Source: UBA987 sp002292105 (GTDB lineage: Bacteria > Bacteroidota > Bacteroidia > NS11-12g > UBA9320). From it: 64,000 nt of DNA. Shown here in pieces: positions 52,406 through 61,074 of the stretch. The stretch lies in NCBI GenBank assembly GCA_943846675.1, contig OX044357.1:2418001-2482000 (forward strand), given 5' to 3'. The position numbers were made by a program, and so were the translations under genes. Position 1 is the stretch's first letter; each line of letters opens with the position of its first letter. The notes under the pieces were generated by a model. It searched no databases. It had not been told where the DNA came from and worked only from the letters and a program-made list of their open reading frames with translations.

Positions 52406-53597
52406 GAAGAATATTCTTCTTGGTGTTTGCGGTGGTATTGCGGCCTATAAGGCTGCCTACATTATCAGACATTTGATTAAATCTGGTGCCAACGTCAAAG
52501 TGATTATGACGGAATCAGCAAAAGCTTTTATTGGCCCACTTACACTTTCTACATTATCCAAAAATCCTGTTTATACGGATTTTTTTGACACGGAGTCTGG
52601 AGAGTGGTCAAACCATGTAGAATTGGCTGTTTGGGCCGACATCTACCTTATAGCTCCAGCAACCAGTAATACCATTGCTAAAATGGCCAATGGCATATGT
52701 GACAACCTCTTACTTGCCACATATTTTTCTTCAAAAAACCCAGTCATTGTTGCTCCAGCTATGGATTTGGACATGGCAAATCACCCTAGTTTAGAGCGGA
52801 ATTTAAAAACATTAACTACCGATGGTGTTTCCATTATTCCATTCGAGTCTGGAGAATTGGCAAGCGGACTTGTAGGACCTGGACGGATGGCTGAACCTGA
52901 AATTATCCACAACTATCTGACTGATTTTCTTAGCGCATCTAACGACTTCGAAAAAAAAAAAATCTTAGTTAACGCGGGGCCAACCCATGAGCCAATCGAC
53001 CCCGTTCGATTTATTGGAAACAGAAGTACAGGCAAAATGGGCGTTTCCATCGCCAATGAACTCGCTAAGCGAGGTGCACATGTAACTTTAGTGCTAGGCC
53101 CTACTGCTCATCAATTCGACTTTCATAAGAACATAAACGTATTGCGGATTCAAACGGCACAAGAAATGCGGGATGCGTGTGTCAAAGAATTTCCTAGCTG
53201 TGATGCTGGGATATTATCAGCCGCAGTGGCAGACTTCACCCCGTTAACAAAAACTGACAAAAAGATTAAGAAGTCTTCCAATACCTTAGCCTTAGAACTC
53301 GTTAAAACTCCGGATACCCTTGCAGAACTAGGTCAATTAAAATCAAAAAATCAGATCTTAATTGGATTTGCACTGGAAACCAATGACGCCGTTGATAATG
53401 CTTCAGGTAAACTAAAAAGGAAAAACTTAGATTTGATTGTTCTTAACACATTAGAAGATAAAGGTGCGGGGTTTGGGCACGATACCAACAAAATCACAAC
53501 CATAGACAAAACTGGTGAAATATGTACATTTGACTTAAAGAGTAAAAAGCAAGTGGCTAAAGACATCGTGAACAAGCTAATAACCATCATCAAATAG
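52395..53597 (+). CDS. coaBC: Phosphopantothenoylcysteine decarboxylase / phosphopantothenate-cysteine ligase
   Basis: The 400-residue fusion makes 4'-phosphopantetheine for coenzyme A. The N-terminal flavin decarboxylase (CoaC) has GVCGGIAAYKAAYIIR and APAMDLDMANHP. The C-terminal ligase (CoaB) has NAGPTHEPIDPVRFIGNRST. The domain junction (codons 186-190) contains a run of twelve A (52951-52962), a slippage-prone tract. It starts inside rpoZ by 11 nt and precedes porD by 3 nt. Confidence 0.95.
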   Translation: MLNKKNILLGVCGGIAAYKAAYIIRHLIKSGANVKVIMTESAKAFIGPLTLSTLSKNPVYTDFFDTESGEWSNHVELAVWADIYLIAPATSNTIAKMANGICDNLLLATYFSSKNPVIVAPAMDLDMANHPSLERNLKTLTTDGVSIIPFESGELASGLVGPGRMAEPEIIHNYLTDFLSASNDFEKKKILVNAGPTHEPIDPVRFIGNRSTGKMGVSIANELAKRGAHVTLVLGPTAHQFDFHKNINVLRIQTAQEMRDACVKEFPSCDAGILSAAVADFTPLTKTDKKIKKSSNTLALELVKTPDTLAELGQLKSKNQILIGFALETNDAVDNASGKLKRKNLDLIVLNTLEDKGAGFGHDTNKITTIDKTGEICTFDLKSKKQVAKDIVNKLITIIK

Positions 53598-53600
53598 TCC

Positions 53601-54518
53601 ATGAAAAAGACGTGTATCGTTATATTGACACTCCTTTTGACAAGTGTTTCAACCTTTGCGCAGGACTTGAATTGCACCGTTGATGTTATTACAACCCAGG
53701 TACAAGTAACCAATAAGCAGATATTTGATGACCTAAAAAATTCGATAATTCAATTTATGAATAATCGAAAATGGATTGCCGGAACGGTTGCGCCAAACGA
53801 AAAAATCAATTGCAACATCGTTTTTGAAATTACTAAATTCGAAATCGACCAAATTCAAGCCAACATTAACATCCAAAGCAGTCGCACAGTTTATAATTCG
53901 TCGTACAACACCAAAGTTTTTAGTTATCTAGATAACGCGGTTGTTTTCAAATACGCGCAATTTCAATCCTTAGAGTTTCAAGAAAATGCGTATACCTCTA
54001 ATTTAACAAGCCTGCTAGGGTTTTATGCCAACATCATTGTCGGTCTTGACTTTGACACCTATCAGTTAAATGGCGGTGACCCCTACTTTGCAAAGGCTTT
54101 AAACATTAGAGACGTTGCCAACATTGGTACTGGGCAAGCCGGAGGATGGCAGTCAAATGCAGGAAACGGAAGTCGAAATAAGTACTTTTTGATTGACAAT
54201 ATTCTTGACCCGCGATTTAAGCCACTGCGATCGGCACTTTACCGTTACCATATTAAAGGACTTGATGTAATGTCGACAGACATGGAGTCGGCCAGAAATG
54301 AAATATACCAATGTGTTAAAGATTTAAAATTGGTTTTTGACGCACTTCCTAATGCTTACCTTCTTAAACTATTCTTCAATTCAAAAACCGAAGAATTAAT
54401 TCAGGTATTCAACCAAGCCTCTCCATCTGTTAAAACCAAGGTGATTGAATTACTGAGTAAAATGGACCCCTCAAATCGGAGTCAATACGAAGAGGGAATT
54501 CTGAAGACTCAGAATTAA
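53601..54518 (+). CDS. porD: PorD family protein (DUF4835), T9SS-associated
   Basis: The 305-residue protein has a signal peptide (IVILTLLLTSVSTFAQ). The body starts DLNCTVDVITTQVQVTN and contains SRTVYNSSYNTKVFSYLD, a DUF4835 pattern. Members are called PorD and are linked to the type IX secretion machinery or gliding. The bamD-rpoZ-coaBC-porD order is typical of Bacteroidota. recN often comes next, but a rhodanese gene follows here. Confidence 0.88.
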   Translation: MKKTCIVILTLLLTSVSTFAQDLNCTVDVITTQVQVTNKQIFDDLKNSIIQFMNNRKWIAGTVAPNEKINCNIVFEITKFEIDQIQANINIQSSRTVYNSSYNTKVFSYLDNAVVFKYAQFQSLEFQENAYTSNLTSLLGFYANIIVGLDFDTYQLNGGDPYFAKALNIRDVANIGTGQAGGWQSNAGNGSRNKYFLIDNILDPRFKPLRSALYRYHIKGLDVMSTDMESARNEIYQCVKDLKLVFDALPNAYLLKLFFNSKTEELIQVFNQASPSVKTKVIELLSKMDPSNRSQYEEGILKTQN

Positions 54519-54608
54519 ACGACTATCTGCTTCACCAATACTTTCATAAAAAGTATCAATAGCATTCTAATGAATTTTGGATTTAACTTCGTGTAGAATT
54601 TAAAACTC

Positions 54609-55007
54609 ATGAAGACAATCTTATTCATTATTACCGCCTTTACATCTATGACTGCTTGTGAATCAACCAACCAGCATAGCGACACGTCCAATCCAGTTGT
54701 TCAGACCCTTGAGCAAGCTAATCTATCAGACAAATTGAAAGAAAAGGACGTGGTTCTTGTTGACGTAAGAACTCCTGAAGAAGTTGCAGAAGGCTACATC
54801 TCTGGTGCTAGCCATTTCATCAATTTCTATGACGATGATTTTCAAACGAAAATTAAAAGTTTGGATTCAACAAAAACCTACGTGATATATTGCCGAAGTG
54901 GCGGACGAAGCGGTAAGGCAGCGCAGTTTATGATTGATAATGGTTTCACAAAAGTTTTCAATCTATCTGGTGGAATTTCAAGCTACTCAGGTGAAGTAGC
55001 CAAATAG
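54609..55007 (+). CDS. Rhodanese-like lipoprotein
   Basis: The 132-residue protein has a lipoprotein signal (SMTAC, C17) and one rhodanese domain. The active-site loop is CRSGGRS, with catalytic C95. Such proteins carry a persulfide and move sulfane sulfur; the lipid anchor puts it outside the cytoplasm. Its stop overlaps the GTG start of the transporter gene by 1 nt. It opens the sulfur cluster. Confidence 0.88.
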   Translation: MKTILFIITAFTSMTACESTNQHSDTSNPVVQTLEQANLSDKLKEKDVVLVDVRTPEEVAEGYISGASHFINFYDDDFQTKIKSLDSTKTYVIYCRSGGRSGKAAQFMIDNGFTKVFNLSGGISSYSGEVAK

Positions 55008-55984
55008 TGCCCCTCAAAACCTTTATACAAAAGAACTATCGTGGATTATTGATGTCAACTGGCATCACTGTGTTCGCATACGTTCTGGCAAATGCCATCG
55101 GTTTTAACGCCGTGTTAATGGCACTCGTTTTGGGTGTTGTGTTCGGTAACGCCATCAAATTACCTGATTCATTTAGCCCTGGTATAAAGTTTAGTAGCAG
55201 CCTGATACTTGAAATATCAATAGCCTTGATGGCTTTTGGTATTAACTATGGCAGCCTAGCTAAACTTGGATGGCAATCAGCAGTAGTTGTAGCCGTAAGC
55301 ATGACCTTGGTTTTGATATTTACGAAATATCTTGCCAAAAAGTTGAAATGTCCGGGCACAACAGGCTGGTTAATCGGTTTTGGTACGGCCATATGCGGTT
55401 CAGCCGCGATCGCCGCATTGGCACCAAAAATTGTAAAAAACAAAACGGACATTGGGTTGGCACTTGCAGTAGTAAACCTCTATGGACTAATTGGTATGAT
55501 TGCCATACCATTTATTACTTCAGCATGGCTCTCTGATGTGCAAAACAGCGTACTTATTGGCGCCTCACTACACGCTGTTGGCAATGTCGCTGGCGCTGGG
55601 TTTTCCCTCAGCGATTCAATTGGCGAAATGGCTGTTACTATAAAACTTGGTCGTGTGGCTTTACTAACTCCAGCCTTATTGCTTTTTGGGGCAAGCCTTC
55701 CAAAAAATGAAGACAGTAAGGCATCAACAGCTCCACTTCCTTGGTACTTAATAGCATTTTTAGTCATCTCGTTGGTATTTTCATTTGTCCCTTTGCCAGA
55801 AACTTTGTTGTCAATAATTAAGCAAGTCAGTAACTTCTTATTGGCTATAGCAATGGCCGCTATAGGGTTAAAAGTTGGTCTTAAATCGTTGATGAGTGCG
55901 GGCAAAAAAGGGCTGATATTTGGAGGCATAATCTTCGCCTTCGAGCTTATCGTAATTGCCGGCCTTATGGTCATTTTGTTTTAA
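55007..55984 (+). CDS. YeiH family putative sulfate/sulfite exporter
   Basis: The 325-residue protein has about ten membrane segments and the YeiH family core: WLIGFGTAICGSAAIAALAPKI and SLHAVGNVAGAGFSLSD. The family (PF03601) is annotated as putative sulfate exporters; the substrate is not proven. The GTG start at 55007 overlaps the rhodanese stop (TAGTG), so translation is coupled. The link to a rhodanese supports a role in removing oxidised sulfur. Confidence 0.87.
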   Translation: MPLKTFIQKNYRGLLMSTGITVFAYVLANAIGFNAVLMALVLGVVFGNAIKLPDSFSPGIKFSSSLILEISIALMAFGINYGSLAKLGWQSAVVVAVSMTLVLIFTKYLAKKLKCPGTTGWLIGFGTAICGSAAIAALAPKIVKNKTDIGLALAVVNLYGLIGMIAIPFITSAWLSDVQNSVLIGASLHAVGNVAGAGFSLSDSIGEMAVTIKLGRVALLTPALLLFGASLPKNEDSKASTAPLPWYLIAFLVISLVFSFVPLPETLLSIIKQVSNFLLAIAMAAIGLKVGLKSLMSAGKKGLIFGGIIFAFELIVIAGLMVILF

Positions 55985-56097
55985 GCCGGTCTTTGACCAA
56001 GCATACCAACCTTTTTTGAATTAATTGGACACCATAAAAAGTGTTAGGCCTTATTGACTATTTTAGTGGCATTCAAAAAAACACATTCATATAGTCC

Positions 56098-57087
56098 ATG
56101 CCTAAATACAGCCTCATATTAGTTTGTCTTTGCTTTTCTTCGGTGTTCACTTCTTGTACAGATGATACCGAAACACCAACTTCGAATACGACAACAACAG
56201 ATAACAGCCTGCCGACAAGTATTACACTAGTCGATATTGCAGCAGGCACGTTCACCATGGGTGGAAGCACCATGGCAAACGATGCCCCCGAGGTATCCGT
56301 TTCCATCTCGGCTTTTATGATGTCAGAAAAAGAAATTACGAATCAACAATATATCGACTTTCTAAATGACGCCATTAAAGATGGTTGGGTCGAAGTTGTT
56401 GAAGAAAACGTTGCAGACCCTTGTGGTTCAAGAATGGAAAAAGTTGTTAAAGGCATTGGTTCCGCTCCTAATGCTGGAGAAATCTATATTCAATTGGGCG
56501 AAACTGGCGGTTGTACCAGCGGTGGAGAACCTGAGGCAATCAACAACAAGAGCTGGATTGCGTATGCTAATGGCAGCTTTAACCTTTTAGACAACACCAA
56601 AAGTGATTGGCCTGTAAACTGGGTAAAATGGTACGGTGCAAATGCATTTGTTCAATACTACAATCTAGACTTACCAACAGAAGCGCAATGGGAATATGCT
56701 GCACGCGGTGGTCAGCAATTGCAATATCCTACAGACGATGGCACTTTGTCTGCTTCAAAAGCCAATTACAATGGTGATGCTCCAGGTGTATATGATCCAG
56801 ATGGTCATTCGGTAGCTACGGGATCTTACCCGTCAAATCCGTTTAAACTTTACGACATGGGCGGTAATGTTTGGGAATGGTGTCAAGATTACTACATTGC
56901 CTCTTTTTATACAGATGACGCAACTGACCCCGTTAACACTTCGCCAGGAGCCGATTCAAAAAGAGTAAGAAGAGGTGGTTCGTGGAACTATCATTCCGCA
57001 ACGCTTTTATCTTATGCCAGGGCATCTGATTTTGAAAACAGAGGAAACAATCATTTTGGGTTTAGGATTGTAAAAAATGCAAACTAA
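56098..57087 (+). CDS. SUMF1/formylglycine-generating-enzyme-like lipoprotein
   Basis: The 329-residue lipoprotein (FTSC, C20) has a Thr-rich linker and a SUMF1 fold: GTFTMGGSTM, EITNQQYIDFLND, LPTEAQWEYAARGG, DMGGNVWEWCQDYY and RRGGSWNY near the C-terminus. True formylglycine-generating enzymes use two cysteines after the RGGSW segment; here it reads RRGGSWNYHSATLLSYARAS with none. It is therefore likely non-catalytic, like GldJ/GldK-type proteins. It lies between the transporter and the SQR gene. Confidence 0.85.
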   Translation: MPKYSLILVCLCFSSVFTSCTDDTETPTSNTTTTDNSLPTSITLVDIAAGTFTMGGSTMANDAPEVSVSISAFMMSEKEITNQQYIDFLNDAIKDGWVEVVEENVADPCGSRMEKVVKGIGSAPNAGEIYIQLGETGGCTSGGEPEAINNKSWIAYANGSFNLLDNTKSDWPVNWVKWYGANAFVQYYNLDLPTEAQWEYAARGGQQLQYPTDDGTLSASKANYNGDAPGVYDPDGHSVATGSYPSNPFKLYDMGGNVWEWCQDYYIASFYTDDATDPVNTSPGADSKRVRRGGSWNYHSATLLSYARASDFENRGNNHFGFRIVKNAN

Positions 57088-57245
57088 GGCATTCTTCTCG
57101 TCAATAGCTGAGTAAAAACAGTTGTAAAACTATCAAAACTCACAACCCCTGTTGGTGCACTAACTGCAAACCGTGGTTAACATTGTACATAGGCTAGCGG
57201 GTACGTAATGCAACATTACCCCTTCTAGATTACGATGTAAAAAAC

Positions 57246-58490
57246 ATGAAGAATTTATTAATTCTAGGTGCCGGAACTTCAGGGACTATGATGTCAAACG
57301 CTCTGCGAAAGGCGCTACCCCAAGGCCAATGGAATATCAGTATTGTTGACTTTGAAGATACACACTATTACCAGCCAGGGTTTCTTTTTTTACCATTTGA
57401 CCTATATACACCCAAGCAACTCAAACGGGACATCAAAGACTTTATACCGAAAGGGGTCAACCTGATTCAGCAAAAAATTGATCGAATTGAAAAAGAGAAA
57501 AATATGGTCCTTTTGCAAAACGGGGAAAATATATTTTACGACATTTTAGTAATCGCAACAGGTTGCAATATCGCCCCAGAAGAAATTGAAGGAATGCAAG
57601 GACCTAGTTGGCACAAAACCATTTTCGACTTTTACACTTTCGAGGGTGCTAAAAACTTACGAGACAAGTTAAAACATTGGGAAGGTGGAAAGTTGGTCGT
57701 TCACATCAGTGAAATGCCGATAAAATGCCCCGTTGCACCGCTAGAATTTGCCTTTTTATGCGACAGTTTCTTTGCCGATAAAAAGATGCGAGACAAGGTG
57801 GAGATAACATACGTTACGCCCATGTCTGGAGCCTTCACCAAACCCGTGGCGACAAAAGAACTTAGCTACCTGCTCGAGCAAAAAAATATCAAAATAGTCC
57901 CAGATTTCAATATCGAGAAAGTAGACACCGACAACAACAAGATTATTGATTACGGCGGACAGGAAGTCGAATACGATTTATTGGTGACAGTTCCCACAAA
58001 TATGGGTGATGAAATGACGCTTCGCTCTGGTTTCGGAGACGAACTCAATTATGTTCCAACAAACAAATTCACCTTACAATCAAAGGTGAAGGAAAACATT
58101 TTTGTAATCGGCGACGCTACAGACCTCCCTGCGTCAAAAGCTGGATCTGTTGCGCATTTTCAGTCAGATACATTAACTGAGAATATTCAATTATTCATCG
58201 CTGGCAAACCTTTGAAAGAGTCGTTCGATGGCCACTCCAACTGTTTCATCGAAACAGGTAACGGCAAAGCCTTGTTGATTGACTTCAACTACGACCAAGA
58301 ACCGGTTAAAGGCACCTTCCCTATTCCAGGAATTGGTCCATTAAGATTATTAAAAGAATCCCGAATAAATCATTTAGGTAAACGCGCATTTAAATGGATT
58401 TATTGGAATATACTGATAACTGGCAAACCGATACCCTTTGTTTCTAGCCGGATGAAAATAGCGGGAAAAGAGATTAATACGAGCGAATAA
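57246..58490 (+). CDS. sqr: Sulfide:quinone oxidoreductase family flavoprotein
   Basis: The 414-residue FAD enzyme has the N-terminal LILGAGTSGTMMSN dinucleotide fold and a second FAD site FVIGDATDLPASKAGSVAHF. Cysteines at 107 (ATGC), 161 (IKCPVAP) and 333 (SNCF) match the three redox cysteines of SQR. It oxidises sulfide to polysulfide and passes electrons to quinone at the membrane. The next genes are sulfur carriers, supporting this over NADH dehydrogenase. Confidence 0.85.
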   Translation: MKNLLILGAGTSGTMMSNALRKALPQGQWNISIVDFEDTHYYQPGFLFLPFDLYTPKQLKRDIKDFIPKGVNLIQQKIDRIEKEKNMVLLQNGENIFYDILVIATGCNIAPEEIEGMQGPSWHKTIFDFYTFEGAKNLRDKLKHWEGGKLVVHISEMPIKCPVAPLEFAFLCDSFFADKKMRDKVEITYVTPMSGAFTKPVATKELSYLLEQKNIKIVPDFNIEKVDTDNNKIIDYGGQEVEYDLLVTVPTNMGDEMTLRSGFGDELNYVPTNKFTLQSKVKENIFVIGDATDLPASKAGSVAHFQSDTLTENIQLFIAGKPLKESFDGHSNCFIETGNGKALLIDFNYDQEPVKGTFPIPGIGPLRLLKESRINHLGKRAFKWIYWNILITGKPIPFVSSRMKIAGKEINTSE

Positions 58491-58512
58491 ATTAGATCAA
58501 TACAATTCAGAC

Positions 58513-58824
58513 ATGAACGAAAAAACATTAGCAGGCTTTTGCATACGCTGTAACGACCAAGGTTACCTTACAGATTTAGCGCAATGGAACAAAGAAGTTG
58601 CCGTTGAAATAGCCAAGGAAGAGGGAATAGACATGACTAATAAACACTGGGAAGTTATTGACTATTTGCAAGATCAATGCCGGAAAGAAGTAGCCATTAC
58701 AATTCGTAAGGTTGGGAAAAGCGGCATAGTGAATATTAAAGAATTTTACCAATTGTTTCCCAAAGGCCCTCTAAAAACCGCAAGTAAAATTGCTGGCATT
58801 CCAAAACCCGTTAGTTGTATATAA
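58513..58824 (+). CDS. TusE/DsrC family sulfur carrier
   Basis: The 103-residue protein has the DsrC/TusE core LAQWNKEVAVEIAKEEGIDM, HWEVIDYLQDQ and the C-terminal arm GIPKPVSCI with the penultimate C102. The upstream arm cysteine of true DsrC, eleven positions earlier, is replaced by S91, as in TusE-type carriers. It probably accepts persulfide from the neighbouring DsrE2-like protein or rhodanese. It lies 22 nt after the SQR gene. Confidence 0.88.
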   Translation: MNEKTLAGFCIRCNDQGYLTDLAQWNKEVAVEIAKEEGIDMTNKHWEVIDYLQDQCRKEVAITIRKVGKSGIVNIKEFYQLFPKGPLKTASKIAGIPKPVSCI

Positions 58825-58870
58825 CTACAGGTAAACCCATACAATTGATACCATTAAACAATATATCCCT

Positions 58871-59356
58871 ATGAGTAACGCTGAAAATAAACCCGTAAAA
58901 AAAATGATGTTAATACTTTCTAAGGCCACCTTAGAAAATGTTTACGCTTGTTTCATCTTAGCCAATGGCGCGAGAATGGAAGGTATAGAATCAGAAATAT
59001 TCTTCACATTCTTTGGTCTCGAAGCCATTCAGAAAGAGAAACTGAAGCACCTACATGTAGCAACAGTTGGCAACCCAGCTATGCACATGCCAACTTTGTT
59101 GGGCGGTCTACCAGGCATGGAAGCGTTGGCTACAAAAATGATGAAATCTGAAATGGAAAAATTGGACATCCCTCCGGTTGATGAGTTTTTAGAAATGCTA
59201 ACGGCTTCAGGGTCCAAATTATGGGGTTGTAAACTCGCAATGGACATGTTCAAGGTTAAAGAAAGCGACTTAATCGACGATATCGATGGAGTACTTACTG
59301 TTGGTGATTTTTACGAACGTGCTCAAGGTGATGGCACCCACCTCTTGTTTATTTAA
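58871..59356 (+). CDS. DsrE2-like sulfur transfer protein
   Basis: The 161-residue protein belongs to the DsrE/DsrF/DrsH-like family (DsrE2 type). C120 in KLWGCKLAMDMF matches the conserved sulfur-binding cysteine, and a second, C27, lies in NVYACFILANGA. DsrE2 proteins pass persulfide sulfur to carriers. No membrane segment is seen. It is 46 nt downstream of the TusE-like gene. Confidence 0.87.
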   Translation: MSNAENKPVKKMMLILSKATLENVYACFILANGARMEGIESEIFFTFFGLEAIQKEKLKHLHVATVGNPAMHMPTLLGGLPGMEALATKMMKSEMEKLDIPPVDEFLEMLTASGSKLWGCKLAMDMFKVKESDLIDDIDGVLTVGDFYERAQGDGTHLLFI

Positions 59357-59379
59357 CTACAGCTTTTGTTGCCATACAT

Positions 59380-59928
59380 TTAATCGTTCAACAATGCACG
59401 TACTTCATCCGCATTCCAATCTGCGGCGCCTACTTTGTTAACGAGAATTTCTTGATTTTCGTTGATGACCATGGTGGTTGGCAAACTGTTTCCTTCCAAT
59501 TCTGGTAATCTGCGGGTAAGCTCTTTGTAAACTGGTAAATCCAAGTTACGCTGAGTCATAAAACTTGACACCGTATTCAAGTCATCAGATGTTATAAAAA
59601 GAAAAACCGCCTTGTCTTTGTAGTCGTTGTATAACAATTGAAAACTGGGCATTTCTGCAATACATGGCGGGCACCATGTCGCCCAAAAATTGATTACAAT
59701 CTTTTGTCCTTTATACGTGTTAAAATCTACGCGTTGACCTTGGCTATCTTCCAAAGCCCAGTCATAAGATTTAATCTTAACCCTATTCTCTTGAGATTTT
59801 ACGGGTGGACTCGTTGCAATGAGTTTTTGAACAAATACCTTAATTGGTGTGCCTGTTTGAGGTACAAGCAACAAAACAATCAGGATACTGAATAAAATGT
59901 TAGACCAATGTTTACGAGCAAATCCCAA
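59380..59928 (-). CDS. TlpA-like thioredoxin-fold protein, membrane anchored
   Basis: The 182-residue protein has an N-terminal membrane anchor (about 9-24) and a thioredoxin domain with active site WCPPC (in NFWATWCPPCIAEMPSF). It is a predicted periplasmic thiol-disulfide reductase. No ATG is available before the domain; TTG at 59928 gives the membrane anchor and is preferred. It lies 8 nt past dnaJ, so it appears to be the last gene of the grpE-dnaJ unit. Confidence 0.82.
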   Translation of the reverse strand: MGFARKHWSNILFSILIVLLLVPQTGTPIKVFVQKLIATSPPVKSQENRVKIKSYDWALEDSQGQRVDFNTYKGQKIVINFWATWCPPCIAEMPSFQLLYNDYKDKAVFLFITSDDLNTVSSFMTQRNLDLPVYKELTRRLPELEGNSLPTTMVINENQEILVNKVGAADWNADEVRALLND

Positions 59929-59936
59929 AACCGAGA

Positions 59937-61070
59937 TTAGTTGAAATATTCACGCATTCGATCAAAGAAACCCTTCTCCGCCTTTGACGGGTCGGGTTTG
60001 AAATTATCGGAAGCATCAAGTTGCTTCAAGGTATTTTTTTCGTCTGAACTTAGCTTAGTTGGTGTCCACACGTTTATTTGTATCAATTGGTCACCGCGTC
60101 CACGCCCATTAATATCGGGCACTCCTTTATTGCGTAGTCTAAGAATCTTGCCAGCTTGCGTTCCTGGCTCTACCTTAATACGCACACGACCTGACACGGT
60201 TGGCACTTCCACTTCACCACCAAGAGCTGCTGTAGGGAAACTCACATACAAATTATAAATTATGTTGTTGCCCTCACGCTTAAGATCGTCGTGGTCTTTC
60301 TCCTCTATCAGAACGATTAAGTCTCCAGGTATTCCTCCTGGCATCTCATTACCTTTTCCGTTAACAGACAATTGCATGCCGTCTTCAACTCCTGCTGGAA
60401 TGTTTAAAGTTGTTGTAACCTCCTCTGCCTTAAGCCCCTGGCTGTCAGCACCTGCCGGTCTTGTTCCAATCGTTTTCCCACTGCCACCACACGCTGGACA
60501 TGTTGTCGTGCTCTGCATCTGACCGAGGAAGGTATTGGTAACTTGCGTTACTTGCCCACGACCATTACATGTTTTACACGTATCGAATTTCACTCCTGGA
60601 GCAACCACTTTTTTGGTGTATTTGATTTTCTTCTCTACACCATTGGTTATTTCCTCAAGACTGAGTTTTAACTTTATACGGATGTTGGATCCGATAGCCT
60701 GTCTGCTTCTACTTCTTCCGCCGCCAAAAAAGCTTTCGAAAGGGCTGCCGCCACCACCGCCGTTGCCACCAAAGATGTCACCGAATTGGCTAAAAATGTC
60801 GTCCATCGACATTCCACCACCAAATCCACCGCCACCGCCAGCACCTCCAACACCTTGGTGTCCGAACCGATCGTAACGAGCGCGTTTATCTGGGTTGCTT
60901 AATATTTCATAAGCCTCTGCCGCCTCTTTAAACTTCTCTTCTGCTTCTTTATTGTCTGGATTTTTATCCGGGTGATATTTAATAGCCAGTTTACGGTATG
61001 CTTTTTTCATCTCCGCATCCGTGGCCGATTTAGACACACCTAATATTTCGTAAAAGTCTCTCTTTGCCAT
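59937..61070 (-). CDS. dnaJ: Chaperone DnaJ with two CxxCxGxG motifs
   Basis: The 377-residue Hsp40 has a J domain with HPD (33-35), a Gly/Phe-rich linker (about 70-120) and two C-terminal substrate domains. Only two zinc motifs exist: CKTCNGRG (165-172) and CPACGGSG (191-198). E. coli DnaJ has four. The retained pair corresponds to the first and last motifs, which form zinc centre I. It follows grpE by 4 nt and works with DnaK, encoded elsewhere. Confidence 0.95.
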   Translation of the reverse strand: MAKRDFYEILGVSKSATDAEMKKAYRKLAIKYHPDKNPDNKEAEEKFKEAAEAYEILSNPDKRARYDRFGHQGVGGAGGGGGFGGGMSMDDIFSQFGDIFGGNGGGGGSPFESFFGGGRSRSRQAIGSNIRIKLKLSLEEITNGVEKKIKYTKKVVAPGVKFDTCKTCNGRGQVTQVTNTFLGQMQSTTTCPACGGSGKTIGTRPAGADSQGLKAEEVTTTLNIPAGVEDGMQLSVNGKGNEMPGGIPGDLIVLIEEKDHDDLKREGNNIIYNLYVSFPTAALGGEVEVPTVSGRVRIKVEPGTQAGKILRLRNKGVPDINGRGRGDQLIQINVWTPTKLSSDEKNTLKQLDASDNFKPDPSKAEKGFFDRMREYFN

Positions 61071-61074
61071 AATA

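Noticed and set aside
56005..56062. Sequence TTGGACACCATAAAAAGTGTTAG resembling an insertion-sequence end (written here only as a partial motif: GGACAC and GTGTTAG arms)
   Set aside because: Only one short arm pair is present, with no transposase remnant or second terminus.
57205..57219. Small hairpin GTAATG-CAA-CATTAC before the SQR gene
   Set aside because: A 6-bp AT-rich stem is expected by chance in this composition; no operator or terminator features surround it.
60262..60876. Two proline-rich open frames antisense to dnaJ
   Set aside because: The composition comes from the reverse complement of the glycine-rich linker and zinc-motif region of dnaJ; there is no independent support.
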